Virus record (IMG/VR): IMGVR_UViG_3300032315_001715
Coordinates: 248,001-312,000 of that record
Direction: 5' to 3' (one strand)
Origin: a virus
DNA length: 64,000 bases
The notes beneath the pieces are model-generated. The model saw only the letters and a program-made list of their open reading frames with translations, had not been told where the DNA came from and ran no database searches. The translations under genes were made by a program, and so were the position numbers. Of the stretch, positions 47,242 to 55,907 are shown piece by piece. Position 1 is the stretch's first letter. The number at the start of each line of letters is the position of its first letter.

Positions 47242-48266
47242 TTTACAACCTCTTTTATTACAGTGTTTGCATCTTTTATAAAGTCAGTTTCCCAGATTAT
47301 TTTTAACGAAAACCCCCTGGTAGTCGCAGCTTTTATCTTAGCATAATCATATGCCCAAATATTGTTAGCTGTCATTTTGAGATGAGGATGATAAAATGAA
47401 GATTCATACATCAATGGGTTACAATGCCAATAATCGCCATTGAATTCGATAATTTTCATACGTTGGCTATCTGTTATATCATAAAAACATGGAGATTGTA
47501 ATACATCGCTCCATATACAAAACTGATTGGTCTTTACTGTATATTGAAGTGATGCACCGAGACTACTTTCTACATATTCAATAAATGCGAGTTCGGCTTT
47601 AGAAGTATATCCTCTATTGTTTCTTTTGGATAAAATCTCTAAAGCTGTTGGTTTATCTACTGAATATTTTGACATTATCCAATCTATGTTAGAAGATTTA
47701 CCTTTTTCTCGATTGTAGTCGATCCATTTTTGGTATCCATCTAGTCCATATTTCTTTTCAAAATAATCTAAACTATTAGTGTATCGTTGTTTCTCAACAT
47801 AATTTTCCCATATTTGCAAGCCAACCTGCTCTCCATGACGAGCTATACATTTTTCCTCAGTTACGGCACGAGACCGGTTGAATTCGTTAAATTCCTCAAC
47901 AGACCAACCGTATTTTTCTTTCTTGGTTTCATAAAGATTTTTGACTCTTTGTTTTTCTCGATAAGATTCCCATTTCTGTAGGCCAATTTCGTTGCCATAT
48001 CTAGCTAGATATGTTTCTTTTGTCCGTCTGGTACTGTTTTGTCGTAGAAACTCAAATCTCTTAACAAGGTCAGTTAAGTCGTATGATACGAGATGACAAA
48101 ATGTATTATAGTAGCCGTTAATCAACGACACTCCGTTTGATATCATATGATCATACAACAGATGTATTTTTTCTACCTCACATTGAGAATATGATCGTTG
48201 ATTTGTAGCCGCTCTAAACCTAGCCGAGTTTATTACATCGTTGATGTTATCAATTTTCTTTGGCAT
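47223..48266 (-). CDS. Vsr-like homing endonuclease between split intein halves
   Basis: 347 residues. N-terminal repeats of the type ARYGNEIGLQKWESYREKQR and ARHGEQVGLQIWENYVEKQR form the DNA-binding part. The C-terminal catalytic domain has KIIEFNGDYWHCNP and LKIIWETDF, the Vsr/EDxHD-type nuclease pattern known from I-Bth0305I-like enzymes. Very AT-rich compared with the flanking polymerase genes. It begins 53 bases after the N-half stop and overlaps the C-half start by 19 bases. Confidence 0.88.
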   Translation of the reverse strand: MPKKIDNINDVINSARFRAATNQRSYSQCEVEKIHLLYDHMISNGVSLINGYYNTFCHLVSYDLTDLVKRFEFLRQNSTRRTKETYLARYGNEIGLQKWESYREKQRVKNLYETKKEKYGWSVEEFNEFNRSRAVTEEKCIARHGEQVGLQIWENYVEKQRYTNSLDYFEKKYGLDGYQKWIDYNREKGKSSNIDWIMSKYSVDKPTALEILSKRNNRGYTSKAELAFIEYVESSLGASLQYTVKTNQFCIWSDVLQSPCFYDITDSQRMKIIEFNGDYWHCNPLMYESSFYHPHLKMTANNIWAYDYAKIKAATTRGFSLKIIWETDFIKDANTVIKEVVKWWNIT

Positions 48267-48288
48267 GTTGTGCGCTCCTATTATGAGT

Positions 48289-48295
48289 TATTTAT
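48289..48295 (-). promoter_or_regulatory. T4-type late promoter core before Vsr-like endonuclease
   Basis: ATAAATA on the minus strand, 22 bases before the ATG at 48266, followed by an AGGAG site. Confidence 0.55.
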
Positions 48296-48318
48296 TCACA
48301 ATAGAAGCTGTATTGTGA
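48296..48318 (-). terminator. Hairpin after the intein N-half
   Basis: 8-base arms (TCACAATA, 48296-48303 and 48311-48318) with a 7-base loop, directly after the stop codon at 48320-48322 and directly before the late promoter. It may attenuate read-through or stabilise the message end; there is no clear T-run. Confidence 0.45.
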
Positions 48319-48319
48319 C

Positions 48320-50566
48320 TCACAACGAAATTATTTTATCACCGACCGAAAGTTCCGTTGGCTTCTTGCTAACAAGCCGACCATCGTCGGTGACTACCAT
48401 GATCGAATGGTCAGCAGTGACGATCACGCTTTTGCCATCTGAGGTATTAACTCGATATTTCTTTTTAGATACCTTATGACGATATACGTAATTATACGTG
48501 GTCCAATCGGTGGTTTTCGAGGAATGATCATATCCAATTAATTTGATTTGGTCATTAACAGAATACTCTTTGTCTCCGTCATTCCAGAATAAACTACCAT
48601 TCAGAAACAGATCTTCGATGGTTCTTTTTCCGACTGAGGTTTCGATGATTGACGCAGAATCAACCGAGTCAGTGTCTCCATAGATGCAGGAAATACCAAC
48701 ATGGTTGTAATCACCGGTGATGATCTCGTTGATCTTACCCTGCATGTGCTTGACGATGCAACGTCCACTTAGCGTAACGCTTTGTGCAACTCTAGGATCA
48801 TACCATCGACTACCGGGATTACCGATAGCGCCGTAGAGGCTGTTCAGCAGGATCTTCTTGATCAGCTGTCGTTGGTCATAGAAATCCGTAAGCTTTTTAT
48901 ACTCCGCTCGCTTGTCTGGATCGGTCTCCTCGTCTGCCATCTTGGCGTATTTCTTCATTTCAGCCTGTAGCTGCTTTCTCTCAGCATACCATCTAGCCAA
49001 CAATCCGGGTATGATGCCCTTTTTATCAAGCGTAAACAGCGTGCCATTTGCTGATATGATCAGCCTCTTGCCGCTTTTAAATACCAAATCATACAGCTCA
49101 CTTGCCGAAACCGTGGATGTTGACCCGTCCTCAAAATCCACGGTTATTGGCGTGAGATCCTGGTTCATCACCTGGTTGTATTCCAATGTGCCAAACATAC
49201 CGCTCCATGCATCAGCAAAGCTTTTCTTTTCCTGCTTCATGCGCTTGTAGATCAGCTTATCGGTGTATTCTGGACGTATATGGCCGATCACTGTTTCAGG
49301 GCTCATGTTTAGGGCACGAATCGCCGACGGATACAGTGAGTTGATATCAACACCACCGATCCAGTCGTGCATGCCTTCCTTGGGATCGGCAACGTATGCG
49401 CCGGCCACACCGGTAATGCCAACGTCACTGTCGTCATTATCATCGTCGTCGCCACCGCCATACGTTTCTCGTTCAGACTCGTCTCTCTTGCGATTTGGTA
49501 CCACCATTCCTAGATCATGTGCTTCATTAACAATGGCCTGATCGATCAATGCTACGGCACCCATGGTAGTTCCTAACAACACACAATTTTCATGTGCGAG
49601 GTTGCTGCTGAGCTCAATGAATTTGTTTTTTCGGTCAATTTTAACCAGCAGCATGACATCCTGCCGATTGTATTCGATAAACTTTGCAAAATCATTGTTA
49701 TAAAGCTTATCTAAGCTACCTTCATAGTGTATTTTCTTATCACCGACCTCATATTCTCCCACGAAATCAAGCCGATAACTATGCATCTCGTGATAGGTGT
49801 TCTTGCGGTAAAGCTGTAGATAATCCATGTGTATCCGACCGACGAGATCATATGTAATGGTATCTCGCCCGTAGCTTTCGTACTCACGTCGCTTTGGAAG
49901 TTTGTTCCACAGGCACAGCTTGCGGGTTTCTTCCTTACCAAGCAGTTGAACGATTCGATTGTGTATGTAAGGGATATCAAAGCCCTCGGAGTTCCAGCCC
50001 GATAGGATGTCAGCATCCTCAATCAAGTTGAGGAATACTTCCAACATCTCCTTTTCTGTGGCACACAAAACCGTGTCGTCAAAGTTGCTAACGATTTCCT
50101 GGGCATCCTCAACGCTTAATCCTTTCGGCTTGAGCACCATGGTGAAGTTGCGATCAAACCAGTTCAAATACACGGAGATAGCCGTGATCGGTGCAAATGC
50201 ATCATCAGGGCTTGAGAAGCCGCGCTCCGGGTCAAAGTCAACCTCAATGTCGAAAAATGCAAGATGCAGATCGGGACTTGGTGCTCCCTTGTAGTTGTCA
50301 TACAAGCAGCGGAATATTGGATTGATGTCGCTCTCATGTAACTGGCTTTTTGCCAGCATGCTGGTTTCGCGCTGGAATTCCTTGAGCTTGTTGGTCTGGA
50401 ATTTATCGCAAAGCTGTCCATGTATATTGGGAATCTTCCCCCGTGGGCTGGGCCAATATGCTATGTATTTTGCCGGGTATTCACGAAACTGGCGATTCCC
50501 GTTCTTGTCCCGTTCGGCAACAAGTATCTGATTTTTTTCTCGTTCCAAGAACGCATCTACATACAT
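48320..50566 (-). CDS. 43: DNA polymerase N-terminal part with N-terminal split intein half
   Basis: 748 residues. Exonuclease: FFDIEVDFD (104-112), LSGWNSEGFDIPYI and YNRQDVMLL. Polymerase: DINSLYPSAIR (motif A), KKILLNSLYGAIG (motif B), CIYGDTD (start of motif C). At residue 634 the sequence turns into an intein: SVDSASIIETSVGKRTIEDL (Ser1 splice residue, block A) and VIVTADHSIMV (block B), ending KIISL after 115 intein residues. The matching C-half and extein are encoded at 46228-47241. Alone it lacks the second catalytic half. Confidence 0.95.
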   Translation of the reverse strand: MYVDAFLEREKNQILVAERDKNGNRQFREYPAKYIAYWPSPRGKIPNIHGQLCDKFQTNKLKEFQRETSMLAKSQLHESDINPIFRCLYDNYKGAPSPDLHLAFFDIEVDFDPERGFSSPDDAFAPITAISVYLNWFDRNFTMVLKPKGLSVEDAQEIVSNFDDTVLCATEKEMLEVFLNLIEDADILSGWNSEGFDIPYIHNRIVQLLGKEETRKLCLWNKLPKRREYESYGRDTITYDLVGRIHMDYLQLYRKNTYHEMHSYRLDFVGEYEVGDKKIHYEGSLDKLYNNDFAKFIEYNRQDVMLLVKIDRKNKFIELSSNLAHENCVLLGTTMGAVALIDQAIVNEAHDLGMVVPNRKRDESERETYGGGDDDDNDDSDVGITGVAGAYVADPKEGMHDWIGGVDINSLYPSAIRALNMSPETVIGHIRPEYTDKLIYKRMKQEKKSFADAWSGMFGTLEYNQVMNQDLTPITVDFEDGSTSTVSASELYDLVFKSGKRLIISANGTLFTLDKKGIIPGLLARWYAERKQLQAEMKKYAKMADEETDPDKRAEYKKLTDFYDQRQLIKKILLNSLYGAIGNPGSRWYDPRVAQSVTLSGRCIVKHMQGKINEIITGDYNHVGISCIYGDTDSVDSASIIETSVGKRTIEDLFLNGSLFWNDGDKEYSVNDQIKLIGYDHSSKTTDWTTYNYVYRHKVSKKKYRVNTSDGKSVIVTADHSIMVVTDDGRLVSKKPTELSVGDKIISL

Positions 50567-50641
50567 TGGATAACTCCTATAATGAGTTTAAAATACTTGT
50601 TTTGTTTGATATCATCAATAAGACCACTAAGGGTCTTCTGA

Positions 50642-51646
50642 TCAATGGTAATGGAGACCAGCTGCTATCGTTTCCTGATAGGTTCTGCTGCTGTACCATT
50701 TATATGAATCTAATATTATATCAGTATTGGTTCTTTTTGGTTTCCATCCAATTGAATCACCGATGGCAGAAATATCAGCAATGCTAATCGGAGGATCACC
50801 GGTGCGCCAATCACCATAAAAGTATGGTAGATTTTTTCCCAGCAGTGATTCCGATAGATCGACCATTTCCTGCACGCTAGTGCCAGCGCCGCTACCGAGA
50901 TTCATTGCATAGGCACCTGGATTGGAATCTAACCAATCTATGGATTGCTCAACGGCTTCGGCAAGATCCATGACATGGAGATAATCTCGAATTGCTGTGC
51001 CATCCTTTGTGTTGAAATCATTTCCAAAGATCTCAAGTTTCTTACCAAATGCTGCACTTTCCATCATTTTTGGTACCAAAAACGGTGCGTTCTGTAGGTG
51101 ACCTAGATCGTACAGATTGTGAGAACCGGAAACATTAAAAGTTCTAAAACTTATGCTGCTAATTCCATGCGCAATGTAACAATCGCGCAGTAGATATTCG
51201 ATGCTGAGCTTTGATCGGCTGTTTGATTTCAACGGTAAGAGCTGACAATTTTCATTTTTAGGAGAATCTAAATTAGCATATACATCGGCGGTGCTGAAGA
51301 ATATGAATTTATTGATACCAAATTCTGCTGCGTATTTTAACAGCTCAACCGATTTGATAACGTTGTTTTCCCAGATCGATATTGGATCAAGCAGGGATTT
51401 TGTCGGGCCTAACTCCTCCGCACAGTGTATGATGGTATCCGGTCGATAGCTGCTTATGGCCTGTAATACCACATTGCTGGTTAGATCTTCGTCGGCAAAC
51501 AAATCACAGTATTTTGTAATATGCGGTAACACCGCTGCTTTTTTGTCGATCAGCATCACGCTGTGATCGGTGGTGCTTTTTAGATGGGCAGCAATGTGGC
51601 TACCAATATAGCCACACCCTCCGGTTATGAAGATCCATTTGGTCAT
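50642..51646 (-). CDS. UDP-glucose 4-epimerase-like (SDR) protein
   Basis: 334 residues. FITGGCGYIGSHIAAHL (6-22) is the NAD-binding glycine motif; FSTADVYANLDSP, RTFNVSGSHN, TAIRDYLHVMDLAEA and MNLGSGAGTSVQEMV follow GalE order. The catalytic YxxxK reads NSRSK (SNSRSKLSIEYLL, about residue 148): the Tyr is replaced by Asn. The protein may therefore have changed activity. It could supply sugars for the many glycosyltransferases. Confidence 0.85.
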   Translation of the reverse strand: MTKWIFITGGCGYIGSHIAAHLKSTTDHSVMLIDKKAAVLPHITKYCDLFADEDLTSNVVLQAISSYRPDTIIHCAEELGPTKSLLDPISIWENNVIKSVELLKYAAEFGINKFIFFSTADVYANLDSPKNENCQLLPLKSNSRSKLSIEYLLRDCYIAHGISSISFRTFNVSGSHNLYDLGHLQNAPFLVPKMMESAAFGKKLEIFGNDFNTKDGTAIRDYLHVMDLAEAVEQSIDWLDSNPGAYAMNLGSGAGTSVQEMVDLSESLLGKNLPYFYGDWRTGDPPISIADISAIGDSIGWKPKRTNTDIILDSYKWYSSRTYQETIAAGLHYH

Positions 51647-51918
51647 AAGGTATTATACAACCCAACCGCGTTAAAAATCGTATAAGTTACCATTAAAAAC
51701 ATCGGCCACGCTGTTGCTCTCATCCATGCGCTGGTGGCTAAGAACACGCTGCCGATCATCCAAAAAATAAAGACCCAAGAAAGGTCGATCACGTTTGGCC
51801 AAAAGCTAACCAGGACCGAAGCACAGATGCTGCTTGCGGTCCCGATCAATTCAAAACAAAATAGTGTTTTATTACAGCGCCAATCGATGATCCATTGATC
51901 GATCAGGCGGTTAGCCAT
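51643..51918 (-). CDS. Small membrane protein
   Basis: 91 residues with three hydrophobic stretches (TLFCFELIGTASSICASVLV, WVFIFWMIGSVFLATSAWM, WPMFLMVTYTIFNAVGLY). Likely inner membrane. It overlaps the epimerase gene by four bases. No family recognised. Confidence 0.6.
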   Translation of the reverse strand: MANRLIDQWIIDWRCNKTLFCFELIGTASSICASVLVSFWPNVIDLSWVFIFWMIGSVFLATSAWMRATAWPMFLMVTYTIFNAVGLYNTL

Positions 51919-51919
51919 G

Positions 51920-52192
51920 TTACGCGCGTCCTGCAGCCATCAGTACCTGCTCAACTTCGTCAAGCTCCTCTCGGCTTTCCGTTAGCTTGTCCTTGTTTTG
52001 GCTGTTCTTATAGGCGATCTGAAGGGCCTTGTTAAGCACGGTCTTCTTTAGTTCCATCTCTTCGGCAATGCCTTCAATGGTTTCCTTGAGACCTTCTCTC
52101 ATCGTGGAGATATCAGTAAGTGTCTGAACCCCGTCGTCTAGCAACATCTTTAGACGGGCTTTGTCAGCAGTGGAAAGTGAACCAATTGACAT
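51920..52192 (-). CDS. dsbA: DsbA-like double-stranded DNA-binding protein
   Basis: 90 residues, almost wholly helical: LKMLLDDGVQTLTDISTMRE, EMELKKTVLNKALQIAYKN and a terminal acidic helix. Length and layout match T4 DsbA, which binds DNA near late promoters. Good ribosome context. Identification rests on shape and on similarity to T4-like marine phage DsbA proteins. Confidence 0.55.
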   Translation of the reverse strand: MSIGSLSTADKARLKMLLDDGVQTLTDISTMREGLKETIEGIAEEMELKKTVLNKALQIAYKNSQNKDKLTESREELDEVEQVLMAAGRA

Positions 52193-52256
52193 TTAACATG
52201 CTCCTTTAAGCGTTTATGCAAAACTAGCATTGTTGCTCCAGTCGAGTGCTGTCAAA

Positions 52257-53234
52257 TTATGCGTTGCCGGCGAATCCGGAAACGTGTAGACCGTTATTGG
52301 ACGGTGTCCATGAAATCAAGTCAGTGCTGGTCCATTGGGTGTACTGGGTTAGATTGCTTTTGGCAAATGCCATCCATTGTCCGCCGCCATCGTTTTCAAT
52401 GTAACCGATGCGATCAAACACATAGCCGGGATATGACCACGAGTTGAGATATAAACTATCCTGGCTGCTGTAGATCCTATCAGTGCCTGCGATAACCAGT
52501 GACCCATTTTGATAATTGATATCGGTTATCGGACCGGTGCCGTCAATGGAAACCTGATTCCACTCGGAAGAGTTCAATGTAGCTGATTTAAATATTTTGC
52601 CAGAGCTTCCCCAATACCAGTAATCAATTGTACCGATGGTTACCAGACCGACGCTGAAAATACGACCAATACCAGCCGGAATTATCACTTGGGTCCAACT
52701 GTTACCGCTATCTAGGCTATACCATGCATTTGCGGATGAACCAACGGCACCGACCGTCACCCACACGTTTGACAACACGGTGTTGGATATCGGCGCCGAT
52801 TGAAACCACCTTACTTGATACAGCTGGCTATTAACCTCTGGATTGCTCCATGCCATTGACCACGCACCGTCCGCTGCGGTTGCTAGGTGGATCTGCGACA
52901 CTTCGCTCATGGCACCGTATGGACCATACGAAGACGTGTATATGCGCTGGCCGACGGCTAACCATCGACCATTTTTATGGGAAATATCCTGTATTCCAAA
53001 TCCGTCACTGACCTCATTGGCTGAATAATTCAGCATGTCATACGAGGTTGCAACATAACCTCGTCCATTTGACACCGCAACTATGGTGCCGTTAGTTGCG
53101 ATACCGGTCGGTGCATCACCAACCTCAAACGGCGAGGAGGGGGTATCCCAGATAACCCCGTCGTCGCTTTGGCTAACGGCTGGCCAACTTCTAAACGGTT
53201 GGTATAAAACTCCGGTGATGAGCGTTTTCTTCAT
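52257..53234 (-). CDS. Beta-propeller virion-like protein
   Basis: 325 residues with repeated blades of the type IVAVSNGRGYVATSYD, WLAVGQRIYTSSY, AWYSLDSGNSWTQV and IYSSQDSLYLNSW (BNR/sialidase-like Asp-box pattern). Such propellers occur in phage fibres and surface-binding proteins. A late-type promoter element lies 7 bases before the ATG. It probably belongs to the virion although it sits apart from the main tail genes. Confidence 0.65.
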   Translation of the reverse strand: MKKTLITGVLYQPFRSWPAVSQSDDGVIWDTPSSPFEVGDAPTGIATNGTIVAVSNGRGYVATSYDMLNYSANEVSDGFGIQDISHKNGRWLAVGQRIYTSSYGPYGAMSEVSQIHLATAADGAWSMAWSNPEVNSQLYQVRWFQSAPISNTVLSNVWVTVGAVGSSANAWYSLDSGNSWTQVIIPAGIGRIFSVGLVTIGTIDYWYWGSSGKIFKSATLNSSEWNQVSIDGTGPITDINYQNGSLVIAGTDRIYSSQDSLYLNSWSYPGYVFDRIGYIENDGGGQWMAFAKSNLTQYTQWTSTDLISWTPSNNGLHVSGFAGNA

Positions 53235-53241
53235 GATGTGA

Positions 53242-53248
53242 TATTTAC
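53242..53248 (-). promoter_or_regulatory. Late-type promoter core
   Basis: GTAAATA on the minus strand, 7 bases before the ATG at 53234. Confidence 0.4.
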
Positions 53249-53257
53249 CGACGGTGC

Positions 53258-53746
53258 TCAGCTAGAACTCGTGCCAGCTAAGAGCTCCACATAATCGGTG
53301 CAATATCCATAAACGCTGATCGATCCGGCATTCTCTAACTGACCACACCATTCCGGCATCACGCATACTGACAGCGGTGTTAAAAGCTTGCCCGGATAGG
53401 TCCACAGATAGCCGGTGCTGGTTATAACAACATCATCGGTTTGATGATAAAATAAATGGCCTTCCCATTTTAGCTTTTTCAGTTGATACAACGCTTCGAT
53501 ATTTTTAGCATGAATCCATAAATGGTGTCTATCCAAGTAGTTGTTGCGATCAACCGATGCTAACCAATCAATGCTGATTTCATGTTGCTGGCCGTCGTGG
53601 CCTAAGTACCAATTTTGGTTTGAAAACCACAGATCTATCTCAACGTCGTAGCCAAGTGATCTAGCCAGTTGAATGGTTTCTGGATGATTTTCAATGCTGG
53701 GATCTGGACCGGTTATCAATCCACGATGTGCGATCAATATTGTCAT
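53258..53746 (-). CDS. Glycerophosphodiester phosphodiesterase-like protein
   Basis: 162 residues. LIAHRGLITGPDPSIENHPE (4-23) carries the HR...EN catalytic start; GYDVEIDLWF the metal ExD; WYLGHDGQ the second catalytic His. IHAKNIEAL completes the GDPD barrel pattern. It is shorter than the classic family (about 240 residues), like compact phage and bacterial variants. Substrate unknown; glycerophosphodiesters or a phosphodiester polymer are possible. Confidence 0.75.
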   Translation of the reverse strand: MTILIAHRGLITGPDPSIENHPETIQLARSLGYDVEIDLWFSNQNWYLGHDGQQHEISIDWLASVDRNNYLDRHHLWIHAKNIEALYQLKKLKWEGHLFYHQTDDVVITSTGYLWTYPGKLLTPLSVCVMPEWCGQLENAGSISVYGYCTDYVELLAGTSSS

Positions 53747-53796
53747 AGGGATTTCCTCCTTTGGAAAGATACCAAAGAATAGCTCCTATTAGGCAA

Positions 53797-54399
53797 TCAA
53801 ACAATAATTGCGTTTCCAATCTTACCTGCATGGCCGACCGGAAATGCCTTGAACGTGATGTGCGGGAATTCCTGTTTTAGTTCCAAGAATGCACGGAGAT
53901 TATCCAAATGGTCATCAAACAATCTTGCTTCGGTATAATCACTATTGATTAAAAGATCCCTGATTATGACCTGCTTGTTGGCAGCTGAGCTACCGTGGTT
54001 GAGATTACCAGCACGAAACACATGTACCTTGTCCATGTTAAGACCGTGTCTTCTAAAGGTATCAAGGAATAGATCCCTATCGTCTAGATCGCGCCTAGCT
54101 GTGACTATGACCATTCTTGATCCCGGATGCTTGCCGATGTTATCCAGGGTATTTTGGGCGGTTTTCCAAATGTTTTCTATTGGTATGCTGGTGGCATAAA
54201 ACAACCGAGCGTCATCGAATTGGCAGAAATCGAATTCCTCATCCGGTGCTAACTCATAGCTATTAAACTCAGATCCGGTCAGTTCGATGGGAGGTCCGTG
54301 TTTTTTACGAACTATAACCCTGGCTGTGGTTTTAAACAAGGTATCGTCGATATCCCATATGGTCAATGTTGATCCCTGGGACGGTAAATTTAGATCCAT
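53797..54399 (-). CDS. HAD-family phosphatase
   Basis: 200 residues. IWDIDDTLFKTTARV (14-28) is the HAD nucleophile loop (DxDDT), MVIVTARRD the second motif, and EARLFDDHLDNLRAF the acidic fourth motif. The family dephosphorylates small molecules or nucleic acid ends. It differs from the Pnk-type phosphatase at 22339-22800 and has no partner gene that tells its substrate. Confidence 0.8.
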   Translation of the reverse strand: MDLNLPSQGSTLTIWDIDDTLFKTTARVIVRKKHGPPIELTGSEFNSYELAPDEEFDFCQFDDARLFYATSIPIENIWKTAQNTLDNIGKHPGSRMVIVTARRDLDDRDLFLDTFRRHGLNMDKVHVFRAGNLNHGSSAANKQVIIRDLLINSDYTEARLFDDHLDNLRAFLELKQEFPHITFKAFPVGHAGKIGNAIIV

Positions 54400-54436
54400 A
54401 CACTATTTAATAGTGTCTATGTCTTGGTATGCAACC

Positions 54437-54985
54437 CTAGATTTCGCGGGAATTTGGATCTTCTTCTCGAACCTGCTTGCGCCCCCGGCAGTGCAAGCTC
54501 TTGTACCAAACGGCCCTCTTTTTAATGTTGTTGTTAACGTCTGGGTCATTGATTATCTGGGCTGCTCGACCGCATCCAATTTCACCACCGTATTTCCGTG
54601 CAACATAGTTTGCCAAGGTTGCAGAGCTTTGTCCAGGATATACCTTTCGGCGTTTCTTACCCGGCTCGCCCATTCTAGTGCGAGCTTCGTCAACATCGTC
54701 ATCATCATCGGTGGTCAGCGGAGTTGTTGGACCATCAACTTCTGAGGATGGCCCGACTTCCATTTTTGATAGCTCGTCGTAATAGTCGATGCGTTCGCCG
54801 AGATGATCAAGCGCAATTTCCATTGCAATCATGACGTTGCTGGTGTGTTCTAGCTCGACTATTATCCCAACAAACGTTTTATCAAACATCTCATCCAACG
54901 AGAGTCCGTACCGGTATGCCAATCCTTCGGGAGACGGGGTCTTTTGATCGAGGCTCGGTTGATCAATGAATTCTGATAACTTCAT
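54437..54985 (-). CDS. DUF5661-like conserved phage protein
   Basis: 182 residues. GIIVELEHTSNVMIAMEIAL then DHLGERIDYYDELSKME (about 40-76) resembles the DUF5661 pattern (EHT...A.EIA.DHL.E...YY..L). After an acidic linker (TTDDDDDVDEA), a basic C-terminal domain (KKRRKVYPGQSSATLANYVA) follows. Similar proteins occur in T4-like marine phages. A late-type promoter stands about 90 bases upstream, suggesting a virion or packaging role. Confidence 0.6.
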   Translation of the reverse strand: MKLSEFIDQPSLDQKTPSPEGLAYRYGLSLDEMFDKTFVGIIVELEHTSNVMIAMEIALDHLGERIDYYDELSKMEVGPSSEVDGPTTPLTTDDDDDVDEARTRMGEPGKKRRKVYPGQSSATLANYVARKYGGEIGCGRAAQIINDPDVNNNIKKRAVWYKSLHCRGRKQVREEDPNSREI

Positions 54986-55076
54986 TTTGTTCTCTCATCA
55001 GTTTAAAGGTCCCAACACCCATGCGTTGAATGTCAAAATTGGTTGGCCATTCGAGCATGTTTGCGGATCATGCTGA

Positions 55077-55083
55077 TATTTAT
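55077..55083 (-). promoter_or_regulatory. T4-type late promoter core
   Basis: ATAAATA on the minus strand, about 90 bases before the ATG at 54985. Confidence 0.5.
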
Positions 55084-55087
55084 GATA

Positions 55088-55117
55088 TTGGCACCAAAGG
55101 TTGTAGACGTTTATAAT
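55088..55117 (+). promoter_or_regulatory. Sigma70-type promoter for SpeD-like gene
   Basis: TTGGCA (55088-55093), 18-base spacer, TATAAT (55112-55117), 30 bases before the ATG at 55148, with GGAGG between. Confidence 0.6.
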
Positions 55118-55147
55118 ATGTGCTCGTGTATTTAAATTGGAGGACAA

Positions 55148-55510
55148 ATGAGCAAGTATTGGGGTTATCACCTAGTTTTAGACTGCGGCGGTTGCGATCA
55201 CCAAAAGATATCCAGCCGCGAAAACATCAAGGCGTTTACTGACGAACTGATCAAACGAATCGATATGGTAGCATACGGTGATACTATTATCGAGCATTTT
55301 GCTACGCACGACCCGGCTAAAGCCGGTTATTCGATGATGCAGCTTATAGAAACCTCTAACATTGCTGCACATTTTGTCGAACTAGACAATACCATGTATC
55401 TTGATGTGTTCAGCTGTAAACCTTACGACAATCAAACCGTCATAGACACGGTTAAGGAGTTCTTCGGAGCCCAATCGGTCCGGGTTACCTACCTAACCAG
55501 GCAGGCTTAA
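55148..55510 (+). CDS. speD: S-adenosylmethionine decarboxylase-like protein
   Basis: 120 residues. YWGYHLVLDCGGCDHQKI, then RIDMVAYGDTIIEHFA, AGYSMMQLIETSNIAAHFVE (about 60-79) and MYLDVFSCKPYD match the SpeD-like proteins of T4-like phages. The E-(S/T) self-cleavage site of the family aligns with LIETSNI. The enzyme would make decarboxylated SAM for spermidine synthesis. It is a solitary plus-strand gene with its own sigma70 promoter. Confidence 0.8.
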   Translation: MSKYWGYHLVLDCGGCDHQKISSRENIKAFTDELIKRIDMVAYGDTIIEHFATHDPAKAGYSMMQLIETSNIAAHFVELDNTMYLDVFSCKPYDNQTVIDTVKEFFGAQSVRVTYLTRQA

Positions 55511-55516
55511 CGTCTT

Positions 55517-55551
55517 CTGGATCTTCTGCCAAGAATAGGCAGAAGATCCAG
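55517..55551. terminator. Hairpin between convergent genes
   Basis: 14-base perfect arms (CTGGATCTTCTGCC; 55517-55530 and 55538-55551) with a 7-base loop, between the stops of speD-like and the convergent gene. No T-run, so termination is likely but not certain. Confidence 0.7.
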
Positions 55552-55562
55552 CCCTAGTAATA

Positions 55563-55889
55563 TTAAGCCGCTTCGAACGGCGGCGTCATCGCAACGATCG
55601 GCGGATTTTTGATGTATTCGATCTGAGACGCGATATTAGCTTGCAGTGCCGGTACATCCATTGTAGATTCCATCCACTGCTCGGTCATTTCCTCGGTAAT
55701 GTCTGCATACGGAACAAATTCGGTCGGATTCGGATCCGGCATAGAAGTTGTTCCGTAGTTCGACGCCGAAACTCCCGTGTCATCGACACCTGTATATCTC
55801 CAGTGTACCACCGATACAACATCGGTTAAACCGTCGTAGCTCGGCTTGGTATCAAATTGGCTAAAAATCCATGTATATGTTACCGTCAT
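55563..55889 (-). CDS. Conserved phage protein (hypothetical)
   Basis: 108 residues. TYTWIFSQFDTKPSYDGLTD then VVSVVHWRYTGVD begins a pattern common in T4-like phage small virion-region proteins. Beta-rich N-terminus, helical C-terminus ending PPFEAA. Function unknown. Confidence 0.65.
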   Translation of the reverse strand: MTVTYTWIFSQFDTKPSYDGLTDVVSVVHWRYTGVDDTGVSASNYGTTSMPDPNPTEFVPYADITEEMTEQWMESTMDVPALQANIASQIEYIKNPPIVAMTPPFEAA

Positions 55890-55907
55890 TAAATTAATCC
55901 TTTTGAA

